A DNA stretch of 64,000 nucleotides from NCBI GenBank assembly GCA_030829985.1, contig JAURNW010000013.1, forward strand, positions 1 through 64,000, given 5' to 3'. Position numbers and translations under genes: made by a program. The notes beneath the pieces were generated by a model, which was given only the letters and a program-made list of their open reading frames with translations, was not told the origin of the DNA and searched no databases. This DNA is from Gammaproteobacteria bacterium. Its GTDB lineage: Bacteria > Pseudomonadota > Gammaproteobacteria > Eutrophobiales > Eutrophobiaceae. Of the stretch, positions 30,745 to 40,371 are shown piece by piece. The number at the start of each line of letters is the position of its first letter. Positions within the stretch are counted from its first letter, which is position 1.

Positions 30745-31659
30745 ATGAAAGCCGATGAAATATGTCACGTTGAAACCACGACATTTCATAACGAACTTGA
30801 GAGTGAAGACTATCCTTTCGAATCAGGGCGTTATTGGCTATTCACCTCGAAAGTGTGCCCCTTTGCGCATCGCACTGAAATTGTTCGAGCGTTAACCGGA
30901 CTTACTGAACATATTGGTCTAACCATAGCGGACCCTGTACAGATTGTTGAAGGCTGGAACATTGAGAAACGTTACGAAAGTGTCGATAGCGCAGCCTGTC
31001 CAATTGATGGGATGAAACGCCTACCAGAACTTTATCAACTCGCCGCACCGGATTATACCGGTCGCGCCTCAGTGCCGGTTTTATTCGATACCAAGACCAA
31101 CACTATTGTTAATAATGAATCAGCAGAGATTATTTATCAATTCGATGAGGTAGCCGCACAACATTTAGACCATCCAACACTTTACCCGGAAAATAAACGC
31201 GAGTTGATCGATAATTTGATTGATGAACTCGCCAATGAATTGATCACACCAATCTATCGGGCCGGTTTTGCTAAAGATCAACAAACCTACCTTTCTTATT
31301 TCAAAAAGGTATTTTCTTGCTTAGACAAACTTGATGAGAGGCTAAAGACCACTGAGCCCTACATCGCAGGAGACCAACTTACACTAGGGGATGTACATGC
31401 TTATCCACATTTAGCTCGCTTCGATGCCGTATATCATTCTCTGTATCGATTGAATTTGAAGTTTATCAGCGACTATCCACACATTGCCGGCTATATGAAC
31501 CGTCTCGGCGAGATACCGGCCTTCGCGGATACATTAGATGTAGATGCATTTAAAGAAGGTTATTTTCTAGCCTGGAACCAACCGACGGATGGCTACTTTA
31601 TACCAGCAGGGCCGGTTGTTGCTCCACGTTCCGGGGTCGCAATAACTGATATTGAATGA
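30745..31659 (+). CDS. Glutathione S-transferase, glutathionyl-hydroquinone reductase (Xi/ECM4) type
   Basis: The 304-residue protein has a thioredoxin-fold N-terminal domain with C38 in SKVCPFAHRTE, the glutathione-binding NNESAEII, and an all-helical C-terminal domain. The Cys-Pro-F/W-A-H-R pattern marks the Xi/omega group (YqjG, PcpF), which strips glutathione from S-glutathionyl-hydroquinones. A GGAGAG ribosome site precedes the ATG. It is 38 bases after hslR and may be cotranscribed. A detoxification role is likely; the substrate is unknown. Confidence 0.85.
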   Translation: MKADEICHVETTTFHNELESEDYPFESGRYWLFTSKVCPFAHRTEIVRALTGLTEHIGLTIADPVQIVEGWNIEKRYESVDSAACPIDGMKRLPELYQLAAPDYTGRASVPVLFDTKTNTIVNNESAEIIYQFDEVAAQHLDHPTLYPENKRELIDNLIDELANELITPIYRAGFAKDQQTYLSYFKKVFSCLDKLDERLKTTEPYIAGDQLTLGDVHAYPHLARFDAVYHSLYRLNLKFISDYPHIAGYMNRLGEIPAFADTLDVDAFKEGYFLAWNQPTDGYFIPAGPVVAPRSGVAITDIE

Positions 31660-31667
31660 TAGTCAAA

Positions 31668-32996
31668 TTACACTTTGATATTTATGAAACCTTCAGTCTG
31701 CTCAATGCGATAATAATAAAAACCTAATACAACACCACGCATTGCGATGAATAATGAGAATGCCAACCATAAACCATGGTTACCCATGAATTGAAACACA
31801 TACCAAATAGGTAAATAGAAAACGAAGGTGCAGATTAACATTGCATTACGCATTTCAGGGCCACGTGTGGCACCGATAAAAACACCATCCAGCAAAAAAC
31901 ACCAGACTGAGATTAATGGCAAAGCAATCATCCACGGCAGATAGACCAATGCCAACTCACGCACGGGTTCGATATCGGTTAATAAATTGATCAATAGCTG
32001 GCCTGCAAGCCAATAAAATAGTGTGAAAGCAAGCCCGAATGCGAACGACCATTTCAAAGCTAATGAAACGGCTTTATGAAAAATGTCTTTGCTTCTGGCA
32101 CCTACCGCTTTTCCGATCAATGCTTCTGCAGCGTGATTAAAACCGTCTAGCGCCAGGGCCATTAATAAATAAAACTTCATTAGAATAGAGTTTGCTGCAA
32201 GTGTCAGGTCACCATACCTTGCTCCTTCACGTGTAAAGAAAGCAAAGACTAATATCAGACAGATGGTTCGGATGAAAATATCATTATTCAAGCGCATGAA
32301 GATTTTCATTTTTTCCAGATGCAATATTTCTGAAAGCACCCATGCGCCGCCCTCGCCTGCCAATTGCTTTCTGATAATAAAAAACGACAGTATGACACCA
32401 CAATATTGTGCGATGACTGTTGCCAGAGCAACGCCGCGTACATCCATTTCCAGATAAACAACAAATATAATATCCAGAATGATATTAATGACATTAACGG
32501 TGATACCCAGAGTTAAACTGGCAACGGCGTTCTGCATACCTAACAACCATCCGTTAACCGAGAACAGGATCATTAAGGCCGGCGCGCCCCAGATCATCCA
32601 ACGACAATATTCAGCAGCATAATATTTAACGTCTTCGCTACCTTCGAGTAGTGTTAGTCCAAAGCTGATGATTGGTTTTTGTAAGAGAATAAAAAAAAGT
32701 GCGATAGCTAAGCCGACCAGCATAGACTGAACCAACAAAGTCCTGATTTCGGTCGCATCGTTCTTGCCATGCGCTTGGGCAACGATGCCTGTCGTGCCCA
32801 TGCGCAAAAAACCCATGCCCCAGTAAAGAAAATCAAAGATGACTGAGCCAACAGCAACGCCACCAAGATAAACAGCGCTTTCCAAATGCCCAATAACGGC
32901 TGTATCAACCAAACCTAATAGGGCCATGCTGACATTGCCGATGATCATAGGCCCGGCTAATAGCCAAAAAGCACGATGCTGATTATCTTTTATCAT
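31668..32996 (-). CDS. MATE-family multidrug efflux transporter
   Basis: This 442-residue membrane protein has about twelve hydrophobic helices. Its N-terminal segment (LAGPMIIGNVSMALLGLVDTAVIGHL) is typical of MATE transporters, with the DinF-like subgroup the nearest match. These export cationic compounds using Na+ or H+ gradients. It converges on the GST gene with eight bases between stops. The nitroreductase gene lies upstream on the same strand, so the two may form an operon. Confidence 0.9.
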   Translation of the reverse strand: MIKDNQHRAFWLLAGPMIIGNVSMALLGLVDTAVIGHLESAVYLGGVAVGSVIFDFLYWGMGFLRMGTTGIVAQAHGKNDATEIRTLLVQSMLVGLAIALFFILLQKPIISFGLTLLEGSEDVKYYAAEYCRWMIWGAPALMILFSVNGWLLGMQNAVASLTLGITVNVINIILDIIFVVYLEMDVRGVALATVIAQYCGVILSFFIIRKQLAGEGGAWVLSEILHLEKMKIFMRLNNDIFIRTICLILVFAFFTREGARYGDLTLAANSILMKFYLLMALALDGFNHAAEALIGKAVGARSKDIFHKAVSLALKWSFAFGLAFTLFYWLAGQLLINLLTDIEPVRELALVYLPWMIALPLISVWCFLLDGVFIGATRGPEMRNAMLICTFVFYLPIWYVFQFMGNHGLWLAFSLFIAMRGVVLGFYYYRIEQTEGFINIKV

Positions 32997-33052
32997 AGTA
33001 ATGGATTGATCTGTTCAATAGATATGAACGACGTTTATCTGGAAACGGTACT

Positions 33053-33664
33053 TTATGCTTCAGTTATTAATGGCATATTCCAATTGCCTTCAAAGAAATT
33101 CTCATCCAGCGTATTGCGTGCACGTGGATTGTATTCTCGTTCTTTAATATCATCTGGTATCGCCGTTTCGGCTAATTGATAACCAACCGTCATCATCGCC
33201 ATCGGCGTGAATTGGTCGGGAATCGAAAATTCAGTCTTTGTTTTATCGGCATCAAAACCGCCCATTTGATGCACCATCAAACCGAGTGCCGTTGCCTGCA
33301 GGCATAAATTCAAAGATGCCGCACCGGTATCGTATTGTCCCCAGCGATTTGGGTTTCCATTTTGTGATAAAACAGAATCAGCACATGCCAATAACAACAC
33401 AGGCGCGTCTTTAGCCCAACTTTTATTACCTTCCACCAAACACGCTAACGCTTTATCCCACGCTGATTGATTCGTTGCCTTGTCGAAAATAATAAACCGC
33501 CAGGGTTGATCGCCGAAGCAAGATGGTGCCCAGCGAGCCGCTTCAACTAATGAGATTATTTGCCCACGTGATAACGTTTTTTCAGAATCATAGGCCCGTC
33601 CACTCCAACGAGCCGCAATCAGTTCATGAATAGGTACTTTTGTCTCAATATCTTTATTAAACAT
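33053..33664 (-). CDS. Nitroreductase-family FMN oxidoreductase
   Basis: A 203-residue member of the nitroreductase fold. It has RWSGRAYDSEKTLS (FMN phosphate binding), EAARWAPSCFGDQPWRFI, and the later YDTGAASLNLCLQATALGLMVHQMGGFD. It reduces nitro compounds, quinones or related substrates with NAD(P)H. It lies 56 bases upstream of the MATE gene on the same strand. Its start codon touches the moxR leader on the other strand. Confidence 0.87.
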   Translation of the reverse strand: MFNKDIETKVPIHELIAARWSGRAYDSEKTLSRGQIISLVEAARWAPSCFGDQPWRFIIFDKATNQSAWDKALACLVEGNKSWAKDAPVLLLACADSVLSQNGNPNRWGQYDTGAASLNLCLQATALGLMVHQMGGFDADKTKTEFSIPDQFTPMAMMTVGYQLAETAIPDDIKEREYNPRARNTLDENFFEGNWNMPLITEA

Positions 33665-33728
33665 GTGTCATCAAACTCCCGTTTTGATAGTCTTGAAGGA
33701 AATAATCAACAAATACACAATACGCATC

Positions 33729-34661
33729 ATGTCAGACATTGAAATATATCAAAAACTCTTCGCCAATATTGAAAAAGTAATACAAGGTCAACCATCTGCC
33801 ATACGTAAACTTCTGGCAGCCTTTTTCAGTGATGGCCATGTTTTACTTGAAGACGTCCCCGGCACAGGTAAAACAACACTGGCGAAAGCGCTAGCTAAAT
33901 CCATTGATGTTGAGTTTCAACGTATTCAATTTACGCCAGACCTGCTGCCCACTGATATTTTAGGCGTGTCTATTTTTAATCAACGTGATCAGGATTTTGA
34001 GTTTCACCCCGGCCCGATATTCAGCAATATACTTCTCGCAGATGAAATAAATCGTGCCTCACCAAGAACCCAATCTGCATTACTGGAAGCCATGGGTGAA
34101 CGACAGGTCAGTATTGAAAGGCACAAATATCAACTTGATGAGCTATTTTTTGTCATCGCTACCCAAAATCCGGTGGAATATCACGGTACTTATCCTTTAC
34201 CAGAAGCACAGATGGATCGTTTCGCTATGCGCTTTAGTCTTGGCTATGTCACACAAGATGAAGAGGTCTCTATTCTTGAGAAACAAAACGATAACCACCC
34301 GCTTGAATCACTTGAACCCTGCATTAATAAAGAAGATGTCATTAAATTAAAGAAACAAGTCACTCTCATTAATGTCAGCGATGAGATTAAGCATTATATG
34401 GTCGCGCTGATAAGGGCGACACGCGAAACAGATGGAGTTTTAAATGGTGCCAGTCCTCGTGCATCGATATCCCTGATGAAGGCAGCACAAGCTTTGGCTT
34501 TGTTTGATGGAATGGACTACGTCAGTCCAGATCATGTGCAGGAAATCGCAATAGCTGTTATTTCACATAGAATTATGATGAATTCCCAGAGCGGATTCTC
34601 GGGTAGCAGCAGAGATCAAATTATTGAAAACATCTTATCCAAAACGCCTGTTCCGGTTTAA
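33729..34661 (+). CDS. MoxR-family AAA+ ATPase
   Basis: The 310-residue protein is a MoxR ATPase. Walker A is EDVPGTGKTT (41-50), Walker B is LLADEINRASPRTQSALLEAM, and TQNPVEYHGTYPLPEAQMDRF is the sensor segment. MoxR proteins act as chaperones for metal-cofactor enzymes or cell-envelope complexes. The frame extends upstream to 33663, but the ATG at 33729 gives the normal start MSDIEIYQKLF. DUF58 and a transglutaminase-like protein follow in the classic three-gene operon. It is not beside methanol dehydrogenase genes, so it is the general MoxR-TgpA type. Confidence 0.9.
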   Translation: MSDIEIYQKLFANIEKVIQGQPSAIRKLLAAFFSDGHVLLEDVPGTGKTTLAKALAKSIDVEFQRIQFTPDLLPTDILGVSIFNQRDQDFEFHPGPIFSNILLADEINRASPRTQSALLEAMGERQVSIERHKYQLDELFFVIATQNPVEYHGTYPLPEAQMDRFAMRFSLGYVTQDEEVSILEKQNDNHPLESLEPCINKEDVIKLKKQVTLINVSDEIKHYMVALIRATRETDGVLNGASPRASISLMKAAQALALFDGMDYVSPDHVQEIAIAVISHRIMMNSQSGFSGSSRDQIIENILSKTPVPV

Positions 34662-34689
34662 AGGCCAAGTCGAGATATAGGAAACCCTG

Positions 34690-36039
34690 ATGCTGCGTAG
34701 ACTCTTGTTTGCCAACTTCAAGCTTGTATATCGCTTTAACCATTGGCTACGGCAACGATTTACTTCAACAGGAATACTTATTTTATTGATTATACCGATT
34801 GCAGGTATATTTGGATTTGACACACGCTCAACACTTTCTTTTCAAATTTTTTCAATCACTCTGATTCTGCTCATTACGTCCATGAGTTTTGCTCTGTTTT
34901 TCAAGGGTAAATTTTCTATAGTAAGAAAGCTACCCGATTATGGCAGCGTGGGAACACCGCTTAACTATTCTTGCGTCATCGCTAATAAAAACAGAACTGC
35001 CAAAAGAAGTCTTGTTGTGATCGATGAATTGAAAACACAATTCCCGACTATGCATGAATTTTCGAACTCAAAAGATCCGCAGGATAAAAACCGGAATCGA
35101 TTTGATCGTTTTATAGGCTATCCGCGTTTAGTCAATGCTATTCAAAAATTACGTGGCGGTTCGATCAAGGCTATTACAGTTGATTATATCGCTGAACAAA
35201 GTGTTCTTGAAACAAGCATTGAATTAATTCCACTACGCAGAGGTTATTTACAATTTGATAATACGCGCATAGCGCAAGCTAAACCATTAGGCTTATTTCA
35301 GTCTCAAAAGATAATTGACAATAAAGACCGTTTATTGATTTTGCCAAAAATCTATAAAACACCAGGATTAAATTTACAGGGCAAACGTGCGTATCAACAT
35401 GGCGGAATTAGCAATGCCTCTATAGTCGGCGATTCACAGGAGTTTATATCCTTACGTGATTACAATCCCGGCGATCCGCTACGATCAATTCATTGGCGCA
35501 GTTTTGCAAAACTTAATAAACCCATCGTTAAAGAATACCAGGATGAATACTTTACGCGTTATGGCTTGGTTCTGGACACCTACTTGCTTAATAAATCGGA
35601 ATTAATATTCGAAGATGCTGTCTCGATTGCCGCCTCTTTGATGACCGCACAAAAAGAACAGGATGCCCTGCTCGACTTGATGTTCGTTGGTGACAATGCC
35701 TATCGCTTCACCTCCGGTCGCGGACTGGCCGGAGCTGCAAATATACTTGAGATACTGGCTTGTGTAGAGCCTGTGTACGAATCAAATATTAAAGAAGTTG
35801 AATCAATGGTTAGACAAGTCAGTCACGAATGCAGTGTCTTGATTTGCATACTACTGGCTTTGGATGAATCTCGAACAGGATTAATCAAAGAACTATCTGG
35901 ATTAAATATACCTGTTAAGTTTTTACTCCTTAGTGATTCAAATGAGGAAACTCAGGGCGAAGTATTAAAGAAATACGATATCCATGTACTTCAACATGAT
36001 AGCTTGCAACAGGATCTCGACACACTATGGATAATGTGA
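34690..36039 (+). CDS. DUF58-domain protein
   Basis: The 449-residue protein has two N-terminal membrane helices (about residues 25-75). The DUF58 signature ISLRDYNPGDPLRSIHWRSFAKLNKPIVKE falls near 255-285. A von Willebrand-like fold follows. DUF58 proteins always partner MoxR ATPases. The stop overlaps the start of the transglutaminase gene by 13 bases. Confidence 0.87.
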   Translation: MLRRLLFANFKLVYRFNHWLRQRFTSTGILILLIIPIAGIFGFDTRSTLSFQIFSITLILLITSMSFALFFKGKFSIVRKLPDYGSVGTPLNYSCVIANKNRTAKRSLVVIDELKTQFPTMHEFSNSKDPQDKNRNRFDRFIGYPRLVNAIQKLRGGSIKAITVDYIAEQSVLETSIELIPLRRGYLQFDNTRIAQAKPLGLFQSQKIIDNKDRLLILPKIYKTPGLNLQGKRAYQHGGISNASIVGDSQEFISLRDYNPGDPLRSIHWRSFAKLNKPIVKEYQDEYFTRYGLVLDTYLLNKSELIFEDAVSIAASLMTAQKEQDALLDLMFVGDNAYRFTSGRGLAGAANILEILACVEPVYESNIKEVESMVRQVSHECSVLICILLALDESRTGLIKELSGLNIPVKFLLLSDSNEETQGEVLKKYDIHVLQHDSLQQDLDTLWIM

Positions 36040-36662
36040 GCGATAAGCCTGACAGGAATAAATTAAGTCCGGCGCCGCCCGGTTTGATTATGGCCAGCTT
36101 GTTGTTATGGGGCTGGCAAACAGAATTTTTCTTATATGCTGTCATTATGGGTGTCGTGCTTGAGTTACCTATATTTATAAAATGGCGTATTGATTTCAGT
36201 GACAAAGACATCAATCAACTGGCCGACCTGAGTGGCGTTATCTTTTTTATTCTGACTGTTTATATTTTCGTCAATTATTCATTTCAAGGTATATACAAAA
36301 TACTGGAATTAATGCCATTTGTATTACTTCTGCTAATGCTCGCGCAAGGTTATGGCTTACAAAATGGCATAAAGACCTCAGCCTTGTTTATTAGTATTCG
36401 TCGGCTTGGAGAAAGCGCCGGGTCAGACGTTCTCTACAAAACGAATATTGGTCTGCCCTATGTGTTTATATGCATGATCTCAGCTAGCTCAGGCAATAAA
36501 TTCAGCGACTATTTTTTTTATATTATGCGCGCTTATCATTGCATGGTTATTATTCACGCAAAGGCCAAAATATTTTTCGAAAATCACATGGCTTGCCTCC
36601 GTCGTATTTGTCATTTTCTTTTCCTACTTAACTCAACAGGGATTTCAGCAACTACAATTTAA
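36027..36662 (+). pseudogene. TgpA-type transglutaminase-like protein, N-terminal part (frameshifted)
   Basis: This frame encodes the membrane half of a TgpA/DUF3488-type protein: several hydrophobic helices, then KTSALFISIRRLGESAG and the conserved NIGLPYVFICMISASSGN. It fits the family up to about residue 162 (FSDYFF). After that the frame reads an unlikely cysteine/histidine-rich tail to a stop at 36662. The correct continuation lies one base ahead, starting at the run of eight T at 36512-36519. Read with one T fewer, the two pieces give a single 665-residue protein of normal length. It is either a true frameshift, a slippage site or a sequencing error. Confidence 0.8.
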
Positions 36663-36684
36663 ATCTGAAGCATTTCTACTCGGT

Positions 36685-38025
36685 TTGTTTGAACAATATG
36701 GATGGAGAAGTACAAATCCGCTACAAACATCAACATCAATAGGTTCATTAGGACGTTTAAAATTATCAGACCGTATCGTATTCAGAGTTAAAACGGATAA
36801 ACCAGCTTCAAAAGCACTGTATTTTCGTGAAACCGCATACAGTATTTATGAGTATGGGACCTGGCGTAACCCAGGAGTTGAGTTCGATATTATCACCAAG
36901 ACACCTAACAAGAATGAATGGCGCGTTAATAAAACTATTAAAGATAAAGGCGATATGGATGTATCTATCTATCTTCAGGATAGATCCGCCATTATCCCGG
37001 TGCCTGATAATATCAATACTTTATCAGGCAAAGATTTGATTCAAGTGGAAACCAGTGTCTATGGTTCAACCCGAATTGAAGCACGCGAAGGCTGGATTAA
37101 CTATCGACTTGGTTATGCCGACCACGACTTTGTGGAAGCTGGACCAAATGAGCACGACCTTATTGTTCCAAGTAATTATCAAGAAGATTTTAAACAGGTA
37201 GCAACTCAATTAGACCTTTATTCTAAATCACCCGAAGAAATTATTAGTGTTGTACAAAAATATTTTAAAGATAATTTTTATTATTCCATCACACAAAACC
37301 AGCGCTACACACGAGGCCAGTACCTGACAAAGTTTCTGTTTGAAAGTAAAAAGGGGCACTGCGAATACTATGCAACTGCAACGGCTTTATTATTACGTGA
37401 GGCTGGAATCCCGGCACGCTATACCATAGGTTATTCAGTTCAGGAATACAGCGAATGGCAAAAGATGTATCTCGTCCGTGCACGACATGCTCATGCCTGG
37501 TTAAAGTATTACATGGATGGTATGTGGCATAACATGGATACGACACCTTCTATTTGGGCGCCAATGGAGGCTGAAGACCGCACACTATTGGAACCGATAA
37601 TGGATCTATTGTCATGGTTACGCTACAAAACGACAGCCAGTAATATTGATACAAAAAAACAGGATTCCACTGACTGGATGCTCTGGTTATTGATTCCATT
37701 GGGCGCCTATCTAAGCTGGCGTTTCTATACCAAGCAACGTGTTGAACAGAAAGAAAAAACTGACATTGAAACACATATAGTCGAACGATTCGGAATCGAC
37801 TCACCATTCTACCCCTTACTCAAGCAACTGGAGAGACAAGTAGATAACAGACAAACTGGAGAGTCGTTAAGTAAATGGATACAACGCATCTTGCCTGATA
37901 CAAAAGCAGAAAAATATTTTAAGCTGATTACGTTACATAATCGTTATCGATTTAACCCGACAAGTGATAAAGAACAAGAAAAGCAATCCATCAAAATAGC
38001 AATTGAAGAAATCGCCCGGCAATAG
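36685..38025 (+). pseudogene. TgpA-type transglutaminase-like protein, C-terminal part (frameshifted)
   Basis: The frame is open from 36478. It first encodes two more membrane helices in the region of 36520-36640 (AINSATIFFILCALIIAWLL, then VVFVIFFSYL), then a periplasmic transglutaminase core. The catalytic triad region shows SKKGHCEYYATATALLLREAGIPARYTIGY (Cys), RARHAHAWLKYYMDG (His) and the later Asp in NMDTTPS. A last membrane helix (WMLWLLIPLGAYLSWRFY) and a cytoplasmic tail follow. No proper start exists: the TTG at 36685 is inside the protein. It is the C-terminal part of the gene broken at the T run at 36512-36519. Confidence 0.8.
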
Positions 38026-38042
38026 GCCGGTTCTTTCAGGTA

Positions 38043-38666
38043 TCAAGAATAAATATACAGGAAGCCATCTACAATCTTGTGTTCAATACTATTAAGTGGG
38101 CGACTACCCTTTTCGATACATTCGCCATTATCTAGATTGAATTTCCATTGATGTTTTGGACAGGTTAATGTTCTACCTTCAAGTGCTGACAAAGGGATGT
38201 TCGTGATCTGGTGCGGACAACGACTATCGAATATCTGGTAGTCATCACCAGTTTTATTAACAAAACAGGCACGACCATCATAGTCATAACGTGAGATGCC
38301 CTCTTCTACTTCATTAACTGCTATTAATTTATGCCATTGCTTTTCTTTGCCAATCAAATCCGGATTAAAATCTGGAATATCCATTTTGATAATAATATCA
38401 ACAGCCCAAATGATCTTGCTTAAACCTAATGTCGGCATACATACTAGTAAGGCATCCAGTATTTCGTCTGCGCTATTACCTTCTTTTAATGCACGCACCA
38501 AATATTGTTTTAAGCCTGCTTCTGTCTGCGCATCAACCTTGGTTATGACTGACAACAGTGAACGGGTTTTGTTATCTAAATGCTTTCCCCCTTCTTTCAG
38601 GAATTTGAAATAAGGCTCAATCGCTTCTTTTCTGACCTTGATCAGATAATCTAATGCTTCACTCAT
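38043..38666 (-). CDS. Carboxymuconolactone-decarboxylase-like domain fused to a Rieske [2Fe-2S] domain
   Basis: The 207-residue protein joins two domains. Residues 1-100 are an all-helical AhpD/CMD-like fold (the ALKEGNSADEILDALLVCMPTLG region), with one cysteine where AhpD has CxxC. Residues 108-207 are a Rieske ferredoxin domain with C150-P-H152 and C169-P-K-H172, the four cluster ligands. Such fusions are uncommon; a redox or electron-carrier role is likely. Its start overlaps the end of the next gene by eight bases, so the two are one operon. Confidence 0.8.
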   Translation of the reverse strand: MSEALDYLIKVRKEAIEPYFKFLKEGGKHLDNKTRSLLSVITKVDAQTEAGLKQYLVRALKEGNSADEILDALLVCMPTLGLSKIIWAVDIIIKMDIPDFNPDLIGKEKQWHKLIAVNEVEEGISRYDYDGRACFVNKTGDDYQIFDSRCPHQITNIPLSALEGRTLTCPKHQWKFNLDNGECIEKGSRPLNSIEHKIVDGFLYIYS

Positions 38667-39165
38667 ATTCGTCTTCGTCGTCTTCTATGTCTTGTTGCGG
38701 CTCTGCCCATGCTCTGGGTGGCATCTCGACGGTGTATTCAGTCTCTTTACCCGAATATATATTTTCTAGCAGGATGGTTTTGGTTGGATTGTTATAATTC
38801 TGATGCATCAACATAACATGCATTTTCGGATCTGCCGGCTTGATAAATTCTTCTGATTTCTTAAACAAGAGTGTGGAAGTGACCAAACGACGCACTGGAA
38901 AATGCGCAGCTACAACGCCAGCCTGGTGACTCTCTCTTCTGGTGCAAGCATCCATAGTGTGCTTTTGGAAACAACGTACTCCTACATCAATTACAAGTGC
39001 ACCCGTGTCTTTGTTAAGCGTACGAAAACGTGCCTCGACAAATCCCAGCTTTAATTCTGTCTTTGTGCCAAACAAAGCGAAGTAATCTGCCATTACAAAA
39101 AGCCCAGCCATGAGAACAGCAGCAGCAATGATAGATGAGAATATTTTTATTTGTTTCTTATTCAC
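38659..39165 (-). CDS. Single-pass membrane-anchored hypothetical protein
   Basis: The 168-residue protein starts with a transmembrane helix (about residues 8-29, IKIFSSIIAAAVLMAGLFVMADYFALF). A periplasmic domain follows, with two cysteines (CFQKHTMDAC) and a beta-rich pattern (VEARFRTLNKDTGALVIDVGVRC). It ends in a strongly acidic tail (DIEDDEDEYE). No family is recognised. It overlaps the CMD-Rieske gene by eight bases, so the two products may work together. Confidence 0.7.
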   Translation of the reverse strand: MNKKQIKIFSSIIAAAVLMAGLFVMADYFALFGTKTELKLGFVEARFRTLNKDTGALVIDVGVRCFQKHTMDACTRRESHQAGVVAAHFPVRRLVTSTLLFKKSEEFIKPADPKMHVMLMHQNYNNPTKTILLENIYSGKETEYTVEMPPRAWAEPQQDIEDDEDEYE

Positions 39166-39179
39166 TTATTTTAGCCTGG

Positions 39180-40349
39180 TTAATCTCTGCGTAAACGATC
39201 GGTTACAGATATCGGTGTCGGATACTTCATCACTATGATATAGGACGAGACAACAAACGTTAATAGTGTTGCGAACTGGATCAAATACGATGTGCGCTCA
39301 TCAATAAAACCAGACTTAACCGCAAGTACCGCAATCAACAAAGAGAACTCACTGATTTGACCTAATCTGAACCCTGTTTCAAAAGAGACATATTTCTTTT
39401 CTCCTTGCATACGCAATAACCAGCTAAAGATTAACGGCTTGAATACCAGTGCCAATGTTGCCAGGATCACACCAGGTATGAGAATCTCATCGATCACTGC
39501 CAGATTGAAGCCTGCACCTAATGAAAAGAAAAAGATGATCAAAAAGAAATCACGCAACGGTTTTAAACGTTCTGTTATGAATAGAGCAATCGGACTGGAT
39601 GCCATTGTTACTCCGGCCACTAAAGCACCTATTTCATGTGACAAGCCAACATAATAAGCCAATTCAGATATTCCCAGACACCAGGCAATGGCTAATAAAA
39701 ATATGTATTCATGAATCTGATCAAATCGTAATATCAATTTGAACAGAATAAAACGTGCCATCAGATAGACAACACCGATCAATAACGGCAAGTACAAAAG
39801 TTGACTTGCAATATCAACTATCAGGTTACCACCCTTACCGTATCCCTGTAGTAATAACAGAATAACAATCGCAATCAGATCCTGTATCAATAAAATACTT
39901 ATAATAATCTGGCCTGTATGACGATGGTGTAAAGTTGTTGTAGGTAAAAGCTTTAAGCCAATAATTGTGCTTGAGAACATCATGACGGCACCAATCAAGA
40001 GAGCCTGTAAAATCTCATAGCCAAATAAAAAACCAATCAAAAATCCGATCAGGCAAAATGCAACGCAACTCAGCAAGGTCACTTCCAGAGCTTCGCGCAA
40101 CATTTCCCATAATTGTTGCGGCAACAAATCCAGACCAAGTAAATAGAGCAGAAAGATAATACCAATATTGGATATATCGCTAATCAGCTCAGCATCATCG
40201 ATGAAACCCATGCCCCATGGGCCGAGTATCAAACCAAGGGCGATATAAGCAACAATCATTGCCTGTCTGGCATACAAGGCAAAGGTTGCGAATATTGCCG
40301 CACCGGTAAAGATGAGGAAAATTGAGTATTGAATTGATTGTTCAATCAT
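39180..40349 (-). CDS. CPA2-type cation:proton antiporter (KefB/C-like)
   Basis: The 389-residue membrane protein has about twelve helices and the CPA2 pattern: GLILGPWGMGF in helix 3, FLIGFLFGYEILQALLIGAVMMFSSTIIGLKLL with the HRHTGQI region after it, and GLSHEIGALVAGVTMASSPIA. It lacks the cytoplasmic TrkA-N nucleotide-binding domain of KefB/KefC. It exchanges K+ or Na+ for H+. It is preceded by hrpA on the same strand, with 22 bases between. Confidence 0.87.
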   Translation of the reverse strand: MIEQSIQYSIFLIFTGAAIFATFALYARQAMIVAYIALGLILGPWGMGFIDDAELISDISNIGIIFLLYLLGLDLLPQQLWEMLREALEVTLLSCVAFCLIGFLIGFLFGYEILQALLIGAVMMFSSTIIGLKLLPTTTLHHRHTGQIIISILLIQDLIAIVILLLLQGYGKGGNLIVDIASQLLYLPLLIGVVYLMARFILFKLILRFDQIHEYIFLLAIAWCLGISELAYYVGLSHEIGALVAGVTMASSPIALFITERLKPLRDFFLIIFFFSLGAGFNLAVIDEILIPGVILATLALVFKPLIFSWLLRMQGEKKYVSFETGFRLGQISEFSLLIAVLAVKSGFIDERTSYLIQFATLLTFVVSSYIIVMKYPTPISVTDRLRRD

Positions 40350-40371
40350 TGCTTATATCAGCCTGATACCT

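Noticed and set aside
33663..33728. An upstream extension of the MoxR gene
   Set aside because: The added residues do not match the family start, and the ATG at 33729 gives the normal N-terminus.
33729..38025. The MoxR operon as part of a methanol-dehydrogenase (mxa) cluster
   Set aside because: Only MoxR, DUF58 and TgpA-like genes are present; no mxaF, mxaJ, mxaG or mxaI genes are adjacent. The gene names alone do not justify a methanol-dehydrogenase role.
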